A stretch of 64,000 nt of DNA. Source: Caulobacter sp. UNC358MFTsu5.1. GTDB taxonomy: Bacteria > Pseudomonadota > Alphaproteobacteria > Caulobacterales > Caulobacteraceae. The notes under the pieces were generated by a model. The model was given only the letters and a program-made list of their open reading frames with translations. It had not been told where the DNA came from and did not search any database. Positions 26,123 through 35,348 of the stretch are shown here, in pieces (the stretch's first letter is position 1; each line of letters starts with the position of its first letter). The translations under genes were made by a program, and so were the position numbers. The stretch covers positions 186,001-250,000 of the forward strand of contig NZ_JONW01000008.1 in assembly GCF_000712075.1 (NCBI RefSeq). The letters run 5' to 3'.

Positions 26123-27873
26123 GGCTTGGCGGCCTGCAGGGCGGTGGAAGCGGATTTGGCGGCGCCGGCCTTGGCGGCCTCGGCCATCTTGGCGACGACG
26201 TCGGCGCGGGGGCCCAGCAGCTCCATCTGGCCGTCGCGCAGCACCAGCAGGCGGTCGGCGATGTTGAGGATGCCCGTGCGGTGGGCGACGATCAGGATCG
26301 TCGCGCCCCGCGCCTTGGCGGCCAGGATGGCGTTGTTCAGCGCCAGCTCGCCGTCGGCGTCGAGGGCCGAGTTGGGCTCGTCCAGGATCAGCAGGGGCGG
26401 GTCGCCGTACAGGGCCCGAGCCAGGGCCACGCGCTGGGCCTGGCCGGCCGACAGCCCGCGGCCGCCCGCCCCCAGGTGGGTGTCGTAGCCCTTGGGCAGG
26501 CGCAGGATCAGCTCATGCACCCCGGCCGCCTGGGCCGCGGCCACCACGTTGGCGTCGACGATGGCGGGGTCACCGCCGGCCCAGATGGCGAAGCGCGAGA
26601 TGTTGTCCTTGATCGAGCCGGCGAGCAGGGCCGAGTCCTGCGGCACGTAGCCGATATAGCGGCCCAGCTTGTCGCCGTCCCAGTCGGCCAGGTTGGCGCC
26701 GTCCAGGCGCACCGTGCCGGCGTCGGGGGTGATCGCGCCGGCGGCCACCCGCGCCAGGGTCGTCTTGCCCGCGCCGCTGGGACCGATCACGCCCAGGATC
26801 TCGCCGGGCGTCAGCTTCAGGGCGACGCCGCGCAGCAGCACCGGGCCCTCGCCGGGCGCGCGCACGGCCACCTGCTCCAGCGACAGCGCCCCGGTCGGGG
26901 CCGGCAGCTGGGTGCCCGACACCTCCAGCCCCTGGGTGGGCGGGAACAGCTTGATCAGGTTGTTCAGCGCGCCGCGCGCCTGGCCGACCAGTCCCCACGA
27001 CCCGACCAGCTGCTCGATCGGCTGCAGGGCGCGGCTCATCAGCACCGAGGCGGCGATGATCGCGCCGGCCGAGATCTGCTTGTCCACCGCCAGCCAGGCC
27101 CCCAGGCCCAGGGCGGCCGACTGCAGGAACATGCGGGTGAACTTGGTGGCCGCCGAATAGCCGCCGCCGGTGAACTGGGCCTTGGCCGACAGGTCCAGGC
27201 CGGTGCGGCGGTCGGCCAGCTGGCGCTCGCGCAGGGCGCCGCGCATGCCCAGGGCGCGCACCACCTCGCCGTTGGCGGCGGCGGCCTCCTGCGAGGCGTA
27301 GGCCTGGGCCTGGGCCATGAAGGCCTCGCGCGCCCGGGTGCGGGTGGCCCGCTCGTTCAGCACCGCCAGCACCACCAGCAGGGCGCCGCCGGCCACGGTC
27401 ATGGCGCCCAGCGCCGGGTGGATCATGAAGGCGACCAGCACGTAGATCGGCGTCCACGGGATATCCATGATCGCGGTGGCCACCGGACCGGACATGGCCT
27501 GGCGCACCAGGTCGAACTCGCGCATGCCCTGGGCCGACGAGCCGGGCGCCATGGCGCTCATCAGCTTCTGCAGGATGCCCCCGGCCAGCAGCCGGTCCAG
27601 CCGCAGGCCGGCCAGGGTCAGCAGGCGCGCGCGCACCGACTCCAGCGCCGTCTGGGTGGCCAGGGCGAAGGCCACGACCAGGGTCAGGTACAGCAGGGTC
27701 AGCCGGCCCTCGGTGGGCACGACCCGGTCGTAGACCTGCATCATGTAGATGGTCGGCGCCAGCAACAGGATGTTGATGAGCGCGCTGAAGACGGCGGCGG
27801 CCACGAGATGCGGGCGGCAGGCCCGGAGCGCGGCGACGAGCGGCGGCGGCAGCGGTGCGTCCAGGACCTTCAC
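26119..27873 (-). CDS. Type I secretion ABC transporter (PrtD/RsaD-like)
   Basis: 584 residues from a GTG at 27873 (GGGGAGAG four bases upstream). The N-terminal membrane domain has six helices (residues ~20-300), with the family motif YMMQVYDRVVPTEGRLTL. The ATPase domain has Walker A GPSGAGKTT, Q-loop YVPQDSAL, signature LSAGQAQRVALARAL, Walker B LLILDEPNSALD and the switch His (VAHRTG). This architecture without a peptidase domain is typical of exporters for RTX proteases, lipases and the Caulobacter S-layer protein. No RTX-type substrate gene lies beside it, so the cargo is unknown. Confidence 0.92.
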   Translation of the reverse strand: MKVLDAPLPPPLVAALRACRPHLVAAAVFSALINILLLAPTIYMMQVYDRVVPTEGRLTLLYLTLVVAFALATQTALESVRARLLTLAGLRLDRLLAGGILQKLMSAMAPGSSAQGMREFDLVRQAMSGPVATAIMDIPWTPIYVLVAFMIHPALGAMTVAGGALLVVLAVLNERATRTRAREAFMAQAQAYASQEAAAANGEVVRALGMRGALRERQLADRRTGLDLSAKAQFTGGGYSAATKFTRMFLQSAALGLGAWLAVDKQISAGAIIAASVLMSRALQPIEQLVGSWGLVGQARGALNNLIKLFPPTQGLEVSGTQLPAPTGALSLEQVAVRAPGEGPVLLRGVALKLTPGEILGVIGPSGAGKTTLARVAAGAITPDAGTVRLDGANLADWDGDKLGRYIGYVPQDSALLAGSIKDNISRFAIWAGGDPAIVDANVVAAAQAAGVHELILRLPKGYDTHLGAGGRGLSAGQAQRVALARALYGDPPLLILDEPNSALDADGELALNNAILAAKARGATILIVAHRTGILNIADRLLVLRDGQMELLGPRADVVAKMAEAAKAGAAKSASTALQAAKP

Positions 27874-28013
27874 GCGTCTCTCCCCGGACGCGTCCCCTCC
27901 CCGTCAGCCACAGTCGCCGTACGCAGGTCTCACGCCCCTGGGTGGTACCTAACGTCGCGGCTCGCCTTTATGCAAGAACGTCGTGACGCCAAACTGTGGA
28001 GCTCCTCGGCCCG

Positions 28014-28949
28014 CTACTCCACGAAGGCGGGCGCGGCGACCCGCCGGCCCAGCAGGAAGGCGTCGGCCACATGGCGCAGCGGCGTGACGTCGACGTCGGA
28101 CGCACCGGCCGCGATCAGTTCGGCGAACCGGGCGTACAGGCCCGGATACTCGGCCTCGGGCGCCTCGTGGACCAGGGCGCCGTCGATCCACAACCTGGCC
28201 CCGCCGTGCGACAAGCGTAAGAGCCCGGCGTCGGTGTCGATCTCGATGTCCCAGCTCTGCGGACCGGTCTGCAGGAAGTCGAACTCGGCGCGGACGGGCG
28301 TGCCGACGGTGTCGACGAAGTCCAGCTCGGCCTGGATCGGCGACTGGCGGTTCTCGGGCACGTGCAGGACGGCCGAGGTGAGGAAGAACGGGCGCGGCAG
28401 GACGGCGGTGGCGATCGACAGGGCGTTGATCCCGGGGTCGAACACGCCCAGGCCGCCCGGCTCCCAGATCCAGTCCTGGCCCGGATGCCAGACGCGGACG
28501 TCCTCGCGCCAGTTGATCCGCGCCGCCGTGATCGTCTTGCCGGCCAGCCAGTCGCGGGCGGGCTGCACGGCCGGGGCGTAGCGCGAATGCCAGGTGGCCT
28601 GCAGGGTGACGCCGTGGGCCTCGGCCACCTGGCGCAGGTCCTCGACCTCGCTCAGCGTCGCGCCGGGCGGCTTTTCCAGCATCACGTGCTTGCCGGCCTC
28701 CAGCGCCTGGCGGGCGAGGCCGTGGCGCACCTGGGGCGGGGTGCACAGGGCGACCGCGTCGAAGGCGACGCCGCTGGCTTGGAGCTCGTCGAACGTATGG
28801 AAGCTGGGCAGGCCCGGCTGCTCGGCGTGGCGGCTGACGATGGCGACCAGCTCGAAATCCGGGTTCCCGGCCATGGCCGGCAGGTGCTGGTCGCGGGCGA
28901 TCTTGCCCAGGCCGATCAGGGCCACGCGGATGGGGGTGGCGGTGGGCAT
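28014..28949 (-). CDS. L-arabinose / D-galactose 1-dehydrogenase (Gfo/Idh/MocA family)
   Basis: 311 residues from the ATG at 28949; a GTG two codons earlier is also possible. Rossmann start RVALIGLGKIARDQHLPAM, then the conserved EKPPGATL with the catalytic Lys of the family. The tract WHPGQDWIWEPGGLGVFDPGINALSI and the C-terminal SDVDVTPLRHVADAFLLGRR are, from memory, very close to the Azospirillum L-arabinose 1-dehydrogenase and the Pseudomonas D-galactose dehydrogenase. It oxidises the aldose to the 1,4-lactone using NAD(P)+, the first step of a non-phosphorylative pathway. Dehydratase partners for this sugar are not adjacent. It neighbours a GH3 glycosidase, which suggests plant-polymer use. 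Confidence 0.85.
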   Translation of the reverse strand: MPTATPIRVALIGLGKIARDQHLPAMAGNPDFELVAIVSRHAEQPGLPSFHTFDELQASGVAFDAVALCTPPQVRHGLARQALEAGKHVMLEKPPGATLSEVEDLRQVAEAHGVTLQATWHSRYAPAVQPARDWLAGKTITAARINWREDVRVWHPGQDWIWEPGGLGVFDPGINALSIATAVLPRPFFLTSAVLHVPENRQSPIQAELDFVDTVGTPVRAEFDFLQTGPQSWDIEIDTDAGLLRLSHGGARLWIDGALVHEAPEAEYPGLYARFAELIAAGASDVDVTPLRHVADAFLLGRRVAAPAFVE

Positions 28950-29020
28950 GGGCACGCGTTTCCGACTCTGGAGTTCTTATTTGTAGGATAAATGATCGGT
29001 CGAGCTTGGGATGTCAACGA

Positions 29021-29102
29021 CCGGGGACATGCCCTTGCGGCGTGTCCCCACCAGCATCCACGAGCCAGGTCCTGGGGACACGCCGCGAGGGCATGTCCCC
29101 GG
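29021..29102. repeat. Dispersed palindromic repeat, family B (copy 2)
   Basis: Arms CCGGGGACATGCCC...GTGTCCCC and GGGGACAC...GGGCATGTCCCCGG surround a loop with CAGCATCCACG. It lies between the dehydrogenase start and the GH3 stop. Confidence 0.85.
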
Positions 29103-29104
29103 CC

Positions 29105-31402
29105 TCACGCCCCCAGCAGCTCGAAGCTCGCCGCCAGCCCGTCCACCGCGCTGTTGGCCACCCACAGGTCGAACATCCCCGGCTCGGCGATCCAGCGGTC
29201 GTTGTCGCCGACGAACATCAGCGAGCCGCGCTCCAGGCTGAAGCGCACCTCGCGCTTCTCGCCGGGCTTGAGGGCCACCCGCAGGAAGCGCTTGAGCTCG
29301 CGGATGGGCCGGGTGCGGCTGGCCACCCGGTCGCGGACATAGAGCTGGACCACGTGCTCGCCGGCGACCTTGCCGGTGTTGGTCACCGTGGCCGTGACGA
29401 ACAGCTTGTCGTTCCAGGCCAGGCGGGTGGTCGACAGCTTGACGTCGCTGAGCGCGAAGCTGGTGTACGACAGCCCGTGGCCGAACGGGTACAGCGCCTC
29501 GTTGCGCGTCGTGCGCCAGCGGGCCTTGTATTCCTGGCTGTCGTCGGCCTGGGGCGCGGGGCGGCCGGTGGTGCGGTGGTTGTAGGCGAACGGCTCCTGG
29601 CCGCTCTCGTGCGGGAAGCTGACCGGCAGGCGGGCCGACGGATTGACCCTGCCGAACAGCACGTCGGCCACGGCGTGGCCGGTCTCGGTGCCCAGGAACC
29701 AGGTGGCCAGCGCGGCCGGCGCGGCCTTGACCGCCCCCTCCAGCACCAGGGCCCGGCCGTGGCGCAGCAGCACCACCGTCGGCTTGCCCACCGCCCCGAC
29801 CAGCTCGGCCAGCTGCTGCTGCACGCGCGGCAGGCCGATCTCGGTGCGCGACTGGGCCTCGCCCGACATGTTCTGGCTCTCGCCCACCGCCAGCAGCACC
29901 ACGTCGGCGGCCTTGGCGGCGGCGACGGCCTTGTCGAAGCCGCCGGGGATGGTGTTCTCGACGTCGCAGCCCTGGGCGACGATCAGCTGCGACGGGTCGG
30001 CCATCGCCTCGCGGATCCCGGTGGCCAGGTCGACGCCCAGGTTGGGATCGCCGAAGAAGGCCCAGGGCCCCAGGATGTTGGCGCGGTCCTCGGCGAACGG
30101 GCCGATCAGGGCCAGCTTCTTGCCCTTGGCCGGCAGGGGCAGCAGGGCGTTGTCGTTCCTCAGCAGCACGATCGACCGCGCGCCGGCTTCGCGCGACAGC
30201 GCCCGCATGGCCGGGGTGGCGGTGTTCTCGGCCTGGGCCTTGGCGTCGATCGAGCGGAACGGCCGGTCGAACAGGCCCAGCGTCTCCTTCAGGTTCAGCA
30301 CCCGGCGCACGGCGTTGTCGACCGTGGCCATCGGCACCCGCCCCTGGGCGACCAGCTCGGGCAGGTAGCGGCTGTAGAGCCCGCTCTGCATGCTGATGTC
30401 GACGCCCGCCAGGATGGCCAGCCGCGCGGCGTCCTTGTCGTCGGCGGCGTAGCCGTGGGCCACCAGTTCCTGGTCGGCGGTGTAGTCGGAGATGACCACG
30501 CCCTTGAAGTTCCACTCGCCGCGCAGGATGTCGGTCAGCAGGTGCTTGTTGGCCGTCGAGGGCACGCCGTTGATGTCGTTGAACGCCGACATCACCGCCA
30601 GGCAGCCGGCGTCGAAGGCGGCCTTGAACGGCGGCAGGTGCACCTCGCGCAGGGTCTCCTCGGAAAGGTCGACGGTGTTGTAGTCCAGCCCCGCAGCCAC
30701 CGCGCCGTAGGCGGCGAAGTGCTTGGCGGTCGAGAGCAGGCTGTCGGGCGCTGTCAGGTCACGGCCCTGGAAGCCGCGCACCCGGGCCTGGGCCATCACC
30801 TCGCCCAGGAACACGTCCTCGCCCGAGCCTTCCGCGCCCCGGCCCCAGCGCTGGTCGCGGGCCACGTCGACCATCGGGGCGAAGGTCCAGTGGTTGGCGT
30901 AGGACGAGGCCTCGATCGCCGCCGCCCGCGCCGTGCGCTCGGCCAGGGCGGGGTCGAAGCTGGCCGACTCGCCCAGGGGGATCGGATAGACGGTCTTGAA
31001 GCCGTGGATCACGTCGGCGGCGAACAGCACCGGGATGCGCAGGCGCGAATGCTCGACGGCGGCCGTCTGGGCCAGCAGCGCCCCCTCGACCCCGACGCCG
31101 TTCATCAGGGTGCCGATCCGCCCGGCGCGCAGGTCGGCCAGGATCTGCTGGGTGTTGCGCTGGTTGACCAGCGGATTGATGTCGCCGACGGGCGGCCGGA
31201 TCATGTCGGAATAGCACGACAGCTGGCCGGCCTTCTCCTCCAGGGTCATCTGGGCGATCAGGGCCTCGACCCGGGGCGAGGCGGCGCGGGCCGCGCCCGC
31301 CCCGGCCAGGGCGAATCCCGCCAGTCCCGTCGCGCCGGCCAGGACCGCTCTCCGATCCACGCCCTGCCGCCCAGGACCCACTCGCCCGCCGCCCATCGCC
31401 AT
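29105..31402 (-). CDS. bglX: Periplasmic beta-glucosidase, glycoside hydrolase family 3 (BglX type)
   Basis: 765 residues. The N-terminus has a Tat-like signal (VDRRAVLAGATGLAGFALAGAGAA) before ASPRVEALIAQMTLEEK, the usual start of GH3. The catalytic (alpha/beta)8 domain has AKHFAAYG and the nucleophile Asp306 in GVVISDYTA (Tyr where many members have Trp). The alpha/beta sandwich domain (residues ~400-580) and the C-terminal fibronectin-III-like domain (VTNTGKVAGEHVVQLYVRD) complete the BglX architecture. It releases glucose, or possibly xylose or arabinose, from oligosaccharides. It is monocistronic apart from the same-strand dehydrogenase downstream. Confidence 0.92.
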   Translation of the reverse strand: MAMGGGRVGPGRQGVDRRAVLAGATGLAGFALAGAGAARAASPRVEALIAQMTLEEKAGQLSCYSDMIRPPVGDINPLVNQRNTQQILADLRAGRIGTLMNGVGVEGALLAQTAAVEHSRLRIPVLFAADVIHGFKTVYPIPLGESASFDPALAERTARAAAIEASSYANHWTFAPMVDVARDQRWGRGAEGSGEDVFLGEVMAQARVRGFQGRDLTAPDSLLSTAKHFAAYGAVAAGLDYNTVDLSEETLREVHLPPFKAAFDAGCLAVMSAFNDINGVPSTANKHLLTDILRGEWNFKGVVISDYTADQELVAHGYAADDKDAARLAILAGVDISMQSGLYSRYLPELVAQGRVPMATVDNAVRRVLNLKETLGLFDRPFRSIDAKAQAENTATPAMRALSREAGARSIVLLRNDNALLPLPAKGKKLALIGPFAEDRANILGPWAFFGDPNLGVDLATGIREAMADPSQLIVAQGCDVENTIPGGFDKAVAAAKAADVVLLAVGESQNMSGEAQSRTEIGLPRVQQQLAELVGAVGKPTVVLLRHGRALVLEGAVKAAPAALATWFLGTETGHAVADVLFGRVNPSARLPVSFPHESGQEPFAYNHRTTGRPAPQADDSQEYKARWRTTRNEALYPFGHGLSYTSFALSDVKLSTTRLAWNDKLFVTATVTNTGKVAGEHVVQLYVRDRVASRTRPIRELKRFLRVALKPGEKREVRFSLERGSLMFVGDNDRWIAEPGMFDLWVANSAVDGLAASFELLGA

Positions 31403-31508
31403 GAAGACTCCCCAACTGAACTATCCGCAAACTCGCCAGAAACGCCGCACGGTGCAATGGTGCGTTACCTGAGGAGCGAACCAACGCCTTCAACCTCGGA
31501 GAAGCTGC

Positions 31509-31742
31509 ATGACCACCCGCTGGCGCATCGATGTCCGTCTCGGCGACGCTCCGCCGGAAGCCCCTCTGCGCAGCGTCGTGGTCGAGGCCCCGACCGAGGT
31601 CGAGGCCCTGCGCATCGTCCTGGCCCAGGCCGAGCAGGACAAGGCCGACGCCGAGGAACTGCTGCAGGACGGGCAGGAGGAGGTGTTCTCGCGGACCGAG
31701 GTGCGCGAGGGGCATGTGGAGCATCAGGGGAATACGGATTGA
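31509..31742 (+). CDS. Small acidic hypothetical protein (77 aa)
   Basis: ATG with GGAG seven bases upstream. The product (RWRIDVRLGDAPPEAPLRSVVVEAPTEVEAL...) has a beta-alpha pattern followed by an acidic helix (AEQDKADAEELLQDGQEE). No signal peptide or known domain. It is divergent from the GH3 gene with about 106 bases between. Confidence 0.65.
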   Translation: MTTRWRIDVRLGDAPPEAPLRSVVVEAPTEVEALRIVLAQAEQDKADAEELLQDGQEEVFSRTEVREGHVEHQGNTD

Positions 31743-31762
31743 GGTTAGCGTGGGATCACACC

Positions 31763-31883
31763 CACTTGCCCCCACCTGACGGCTACGCCGTCTGTCCGCC
31801 CCCGTAGGGGGCGGAGCCTCGCGCCCTAGGCTCTTCCCCCTACGGGGGAAGACGACCGCGAAGCGGTCCGTAGGGGGCAAGTG
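31763..31883. repeat. Dispersed palindromic repeat, family D (copy 1, full length)
   Basis: Outer arms CACTTGCCCCC and GGGGGCAAGTG. Inside are two C/G-rich hairpins of the type CCGCCCCCTACGGGGG with GCGAAGCGG-like segments. It separates convergent genes. Confidence 0.85.
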
Positions 31884-31889
31884 TTCGCC

Positions 31890-32783
31890 TCACCGCCGAT
31901 ACAGATAGTCGCTCCGCAGCCCCATCCGCTGGCAAGCCTCCACCGCCGGCGTGCCCTTCACGGGTATCCGATCCGCCGCGGCGCCGGCCAACCGCACCAG
32001 CCGGCCCTCTACCGGCCCCAGGTCCCACTCGGGCCCCAGCCCGACCACCGCCCGCACCTCCGCCGGCGTGATCGCCACGGCCGCCCGGATCAGCGCCCCC
32101 TGCAGGCCGCCCAGCGGTCCCGGCAGGATCGCCGTCTTGCGCATCAGGTCCAGGAACTCGAAGACGATCTCGTGCCGCTCCAGCTTGGGCAGCATCGCCG
32201 CCAGCTGGGCCTCCCATTCCGCCACCGAGGCCGGCGCCCCGACCGCGCCGTAGAGGGCCGCCGCCGGGGCGGCCTCGGTGTAAAAGCGGTCGCGGTCGGC
32301 CGCGCTCAGCGGGCGGGCATAGGCGTGATAGGCCTCCATGAAGCCGAAGCTGGCCGTGGCCTGCACCCAGTCCAGCAGCTCGACGTCGTTGGCGCGGTAG
32401 GCCGCCCCAGCCGGGGTGTCGCCCGTAACCCTGTCGTGCATGCGCCGCACGCCGGCGATCATCTTCTCGGCCGTCGAGCGCGCGCCGTAGACCGTGACCA
32501 TGGCCGCCAGGCCCGTGCGCTTCAGGCGCGGCAGCGGATCGCGGCGGAAGCTGGAATGCTCCCACACCCCGGTGCGCACTCTCGGCTCGGCCAGCTCCAG
32601 GATCACCGCCGTCACCCCGCCGACGAACAGCGAGACCGGGTTCTTGAACACCCGCCACGACACCGAGTCCGGCGCGGCCAGGGCGGGCTCGCCGGCAGGG
32701 CTGCGGAAATCGACGCGCGGCGCGCCTTCGGGCTGATACAGCCCCTGGACCAGCCCCGCCGTGCGACTTCCACCGTCCGCCAC
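31890..32783 (-). CDS. DUF2236 / MpaB-type oxygenase family protein
   Basis: 297 residues. The family pattern is visible: SWRVFKNPVSLFVGGVTAVILELAEPRVRTGVWEHS, then DPLPRLKRTG, YGARSTAEKMI, VRRMHDRVTG, and a helical core with ANDVELLDWVQAT. These carry conserved Arg/His residues thought to bind heme in latex-clearing/MpaB-like proteins. No signal peptide is seen, so it is probably cytoplasmic or membrane-associated. The biological substrate is unknown. A family A repeat lies upstream. Confidence 0.82.
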   Translation of the reverse strand: MADGGSRTAGLVQGLYQPEGAPRVDFRSPAGEPALAAPDSVSWRVFKNPVSLFVGGVTAVILELAEPRVRTGVWEHSSFRRDPLPRLKRTGLAAMVTVYGARSTAEKMIAGVRRMHDRVTGDTPAGAAYRANDVELLDWVQATASFGFMEAYHAYARPLSAADRDRFYTEAAPAAALYGAVGAPASVAEWEAQLAAMLPKLERHEIVFEFLDLMRKTAILPGPLGGLQGALIRAAVAITPAEVRAVVGLGPEWDLGPVEGRLVRLAGAAADRIPVKGTPAVEACQRMGLRSDYLYRR

Positions 32784-32820
32784 GTGCTCGTCTCCTTAGG
32801 GATGAAAACCAAATACCGTT

Positions 32821-32927
32821 GTCATCCCGGAAGCCCCGCAGGGGCTGTCCGGGACCCAGGTGACCGGGCCAGCGCGGTGCGGCCGCCCCTGGGTCCCGGA
32901 CAAGCGCTGCGCGCTTTCCGGGATGAC
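32821..32927. repeat. Dispersed palindromic repeat, family A (copy 3)
   Basis: Starts GTCATCCCGGAAGC and ends TCCGGGATGAC with the usual inner arms. It fills most of the gap between two minus-strand genes. Confidence 0.85.
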
Positions 32928-32959
32928 AACCGTTGGGGTGGCGGACGGGTTTCCGGCCA

Positions 32960-34555
32960 TCAGTTCACCTGTCGTGTCTTGCCCGCCCAGTACGGGTCGC
33001 GCAGCTCGCGCCGCAGGATCTTGCCCGAGGCGTTGCGCGGCAGGGCGTCGATGAAGTCGATGGTCTTGGGCGCCTTGAAGCCGGCGATGCGGGTCTTGGC
33101 GAAGGCGATGATGTCGGCCGGGTCTTCCGGCGCGCCGGGCTTGAGGGCGACCACCGCCTTGACCGCCTCGCCCCAGGTGTCGTCGGGCACGCCGATCACC
33201 GCCACCTCGGCCACGTGCGGATGGCCGTAGACCGCGCTCTCGACCTCGGCCGGATAGATGTTCTCGCCGCCGGAGATGATCATGTCCTTCACGCGGTCGT
33301 GGATGAACAGGTAGCCGTCCTCGTCGATGTAGCCCGCGTCGCCGGTGCGCAACCAGCTATCGGAATCGATAGTGTCGGCCGTGGCCTCGGGCATCTTCCA
33401 GTAGCCGGCCATGTTGGCGGGCGAGCGCACCGCCACCTCGCCCACCTCGTTCGGACCCAGGGTGCGGCCGTCGTCGCCGATGATCTTCAGCTCGGCGCCG
33501 GGCATGGGCAGGCCGGCCGAGCGCATGCGGGCGTTGCCGGCCGGGTCGTGGTCCTGGGGCGGCAGATAGACGATCGTGCCGGTCGTCTCGGTCATGCCGT
33601 ACTGCTGGACGAAGCCGCAGCCGAACACCTCGAGGCACTCGCGCAGCAGGTCCAGCGGGATGGGGGCGGCGCCGTACAGGATGTGGGTCAGGCGGCTGTA
33701 GTCGACCTGGCGGGCGCGCGGCAGGCGCACCACGATCTGCAGGGCGGCCGGCACCATGAACATCTTGGAGACCCGGTCCTTCTCGATGAAGTCCAGCACC
33801 TTGGTCGGGTCGAACTCGCGGGCGACCACGCCCTTGGCGCCGTTGACCAGCCCCACCACGCCCCAGCCGGTGCCGCCGATGTGGGCCACGGGCATGGCCA
33901 CCAGGCTGACGTCCTCGGGACCCCAGCGGTTCCAGTCCATGTCGGCCTCGGCGGCCAGCCGGCGGGTGGCCAGGATGTTGGAATGGGTCAGCATCGCGCC
34001 CTTGGGCCGGCCGGTGGTGCCCGAGGTGTAGAGCTGGACGGCGACGTCGGCCGGGGTCACCGGCGCGGGAACGGAGGCCGCCGGGCAGGCGTCACGCCAG
34101 GCTTCGAAGGTGGGATGGCCGTACTCGTTGGCTTCCATGGCGACGACCACCGGCTGGTCCAGCATCAGCACGGCCACGTCGCGGACGTGGGCCAGGAGCT
34201 CGGGGCCGACGAACACCATGCGCGCCTCGGCGTCGCCCAGGATGTAGGCGATCTCGCGCGGGGCCAGGCGCCAGCCGATCGGGGCCAGCACCACCCCGGC
34301 CTTGGCCGCGCCGAACAAGAGCTCGAAATAGTGGTCGCTGTTCTTGCCGACATAGGCGATGCGGTCGCCCTTGTTCAGCCCCTCGGCCAGCAGGGCGGCG
34401 GCCACGCGGTCGGTGTGGCGGTCGAAGTCGGCGAAGGTGGTCGAGCGCCCCTCGAACTGCAGGGCGGTCGCCTCGGGGCGCACCTCGCGGTGATAGCGGG
34501 CGACGTCGCCCAGGGTCGTCATGCGGTCGAAATCGACGGCGGCGGATCCGGGCAT
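32960..34555 (-). CDS. Long-chain-fatty-acid / carboxylate-CoA ligase (AMP-binding)
   Basis: 531 residues from the ATG at 34555; the open frame continues upstream into an unrelated region. The adenylating-enzyme motifs are present: P-loop YTSGTTGRPKGAML, QQYGMTETTG (A5), DSWLRTGDAGYID (A7), HDRVKDMIISGGENIYP (A8) and PRNASGKILRREL with the catalytic Lys (A10). It forms an acyl-adenylate and then the CoA thioester in the cytoplasm. Substrate class (fatty or aromatic acid) cannot be read reliably. A phasin-like gene lies upstream on the same strand. Confidence 0.92.
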   Translation of the reverse strand: MPGSAAVDFDRMTTLGDVARYHREVRPEATALQFEGRSTTFADFDRHTDRVAAALLAEGLNKGDRIAYVGKNSDHYFELLFGAAKAGVVLAPIGWRLAPREIAYILGDAEARMVFVGPELLAHVRDVAVLMLDQPVVVAMEANEYGHPTFEAWRDACPAASVPAPVTPADVAVQLYTSGTTGRPKGAMLTHSNILATRRLAAEADMDWNRWGPEDVSLVAMPVAHIGGTGWGVVGLVNGAKGVVAREFDPTKVLDFIEKDRVSKMFMVPAALQIVVRLPRARQVDYSRLTHILYGAAPIPLDLLRECLEVFGCGFVQQYGMTETTGTIVYLPPQDHDPAGNARMRSAGLPMPGAELKIIGDDGRTLGPNEVGEVAVRSPANMAGYWKMPEATADTIDSDSWLRTGDAGYIDEDGYLFIHDRVKDMIISGGENIYPAEVESAVYGHPHVAEVAVIGVPDDTWGEAVKAVVALKPGAPEDPADIIAFAKTRIAGFKAPKTIDFIDALPRNASGKILRRELRDPYWAGKTRQVN

Positions 34556-34692
34556 GGTCGACAGGTCTCCTCGCGCGGTCCGAGGCGGTCTGACGCCGCC
34601 TTCGGGTTCCAGGATCGCCAGGATGGCGGACATTTCCGGCGCTCGGCTAGGAAAAAACGCGCCTTCCCTAGCGTCGGACCTGCAGGCTGGCC

Positions 34693-35160
34693 TCAAGCCT
34701 TCGCGCCCAGGCGGCGCGCGTTGGCGGTGGCGGTGGCGTGCACGGGGGCCAGCATCGCCGACTGCCAGGCCATGCCCAGCGACATCATCCGCCCCCAGAA
34801 GGCCATGGCGTCCAACGAGCTGTTGAGGGCGGGCGCCAGGCCCCAGGTCGGGGCCCGCCAGGCCTGGGTGAGGTAGCGATTGGACTCCGCCGCCATGGCC
34901 AGCCAGGCCGGTCCGGCGGCGTGGGCGCCGCGCGCGAAGGCCAGGGGCTTTTCCGAGACCATGCGGGTCAATTCGGCGTAGTTCCCGCGCGCCGGGTCGT
35001 TGACCGCCTGGACGATCATCGGCGTGCGGGCGTTGACCACCCGCAGCGAGGCCAGGGCCAGCTCGGCGCCGGTCGTGGCCAGGGCGAAGGCGTCGGCGGG
35101 GGCGGCCTTGCGGCGGGGTTTTCGGGTTCTGGGCATGGAGGGGGAACGCGCCGCCCTCAC
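34693..35160 (-). CDS. Phasin-like hypothetical protein
   Basis: 155 residues from a GTG at 35160 with GGAG six bases upstream; an ATG eight codons later is possible. The Arg/Lys-rich N-terminus (RTRKPRRKAAP) is followed by an all-helical, Ala-rich region (ALATTGAELALASLRVVNART, then WLAMAAESNRYLTQAWRAP, then MAFWGRMMSLGMAWQ). This pattern resembles phasin-type granule-associated proteins, but the family signature is weak. Position beside an acyl-CoA ligase fits polyhydroxyalkanoate metabolism only loosely. Confidence 0.5.
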   Translation of the reverse strand: MRAARSPSMPRTRKPRRKAAPADAFALATTGAELALASLRVVNARTPMIVQAVNDPARGNYAELTRMVSEKPLAFARGAHAAGPAWLAMAAESNRYLTQAWRAPTWGLAPALNSSLDAMAFWGRMMSLGMAWQSAMLAPVHATATANARRLGAKA

Positions 35161-35188
35161 CTATCGCTCCACCGTCCTCCAAACATCC

Positions 35189-35317
35189 GTCATCCCGGGC
35201 CTCGTGCCCGGGACCCCTGGTTCAGCTCGCACGTGAAGAGCAAGCGGTTCGCCAGCGAACCGCCCCTCCCGCACCTGCGGCGGATAGAGGGGCCCCGGGC
35301 ACAAGGCCCGGGATGAC
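35189..35317. repeat. Palindromic repeat, variant of family A
   Basis: GTCATCCCGGGCCTCGTGCCCGGGACCCC at the left pairs with GGCCCCGGGCACAAGGCCCGGGATGAC at the right. The outer arms recall family A, but the interior is different (GTTCGCCAGCGAACCG-type hairpin). Confidence 0.75.
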
Positions 35318-35348
35318 GAGCGGTTTAGAAGGCGCTTTCGAGCGCCGA

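Noticed and set aside
34693-35182. Extension of the acyl-CoA ligase frame to 35182
   Set aside because: The upstream part reads as Arg/Pro-rich antisense of the phasin-like gene; the enzyme domain begins at the ATG at 34555.
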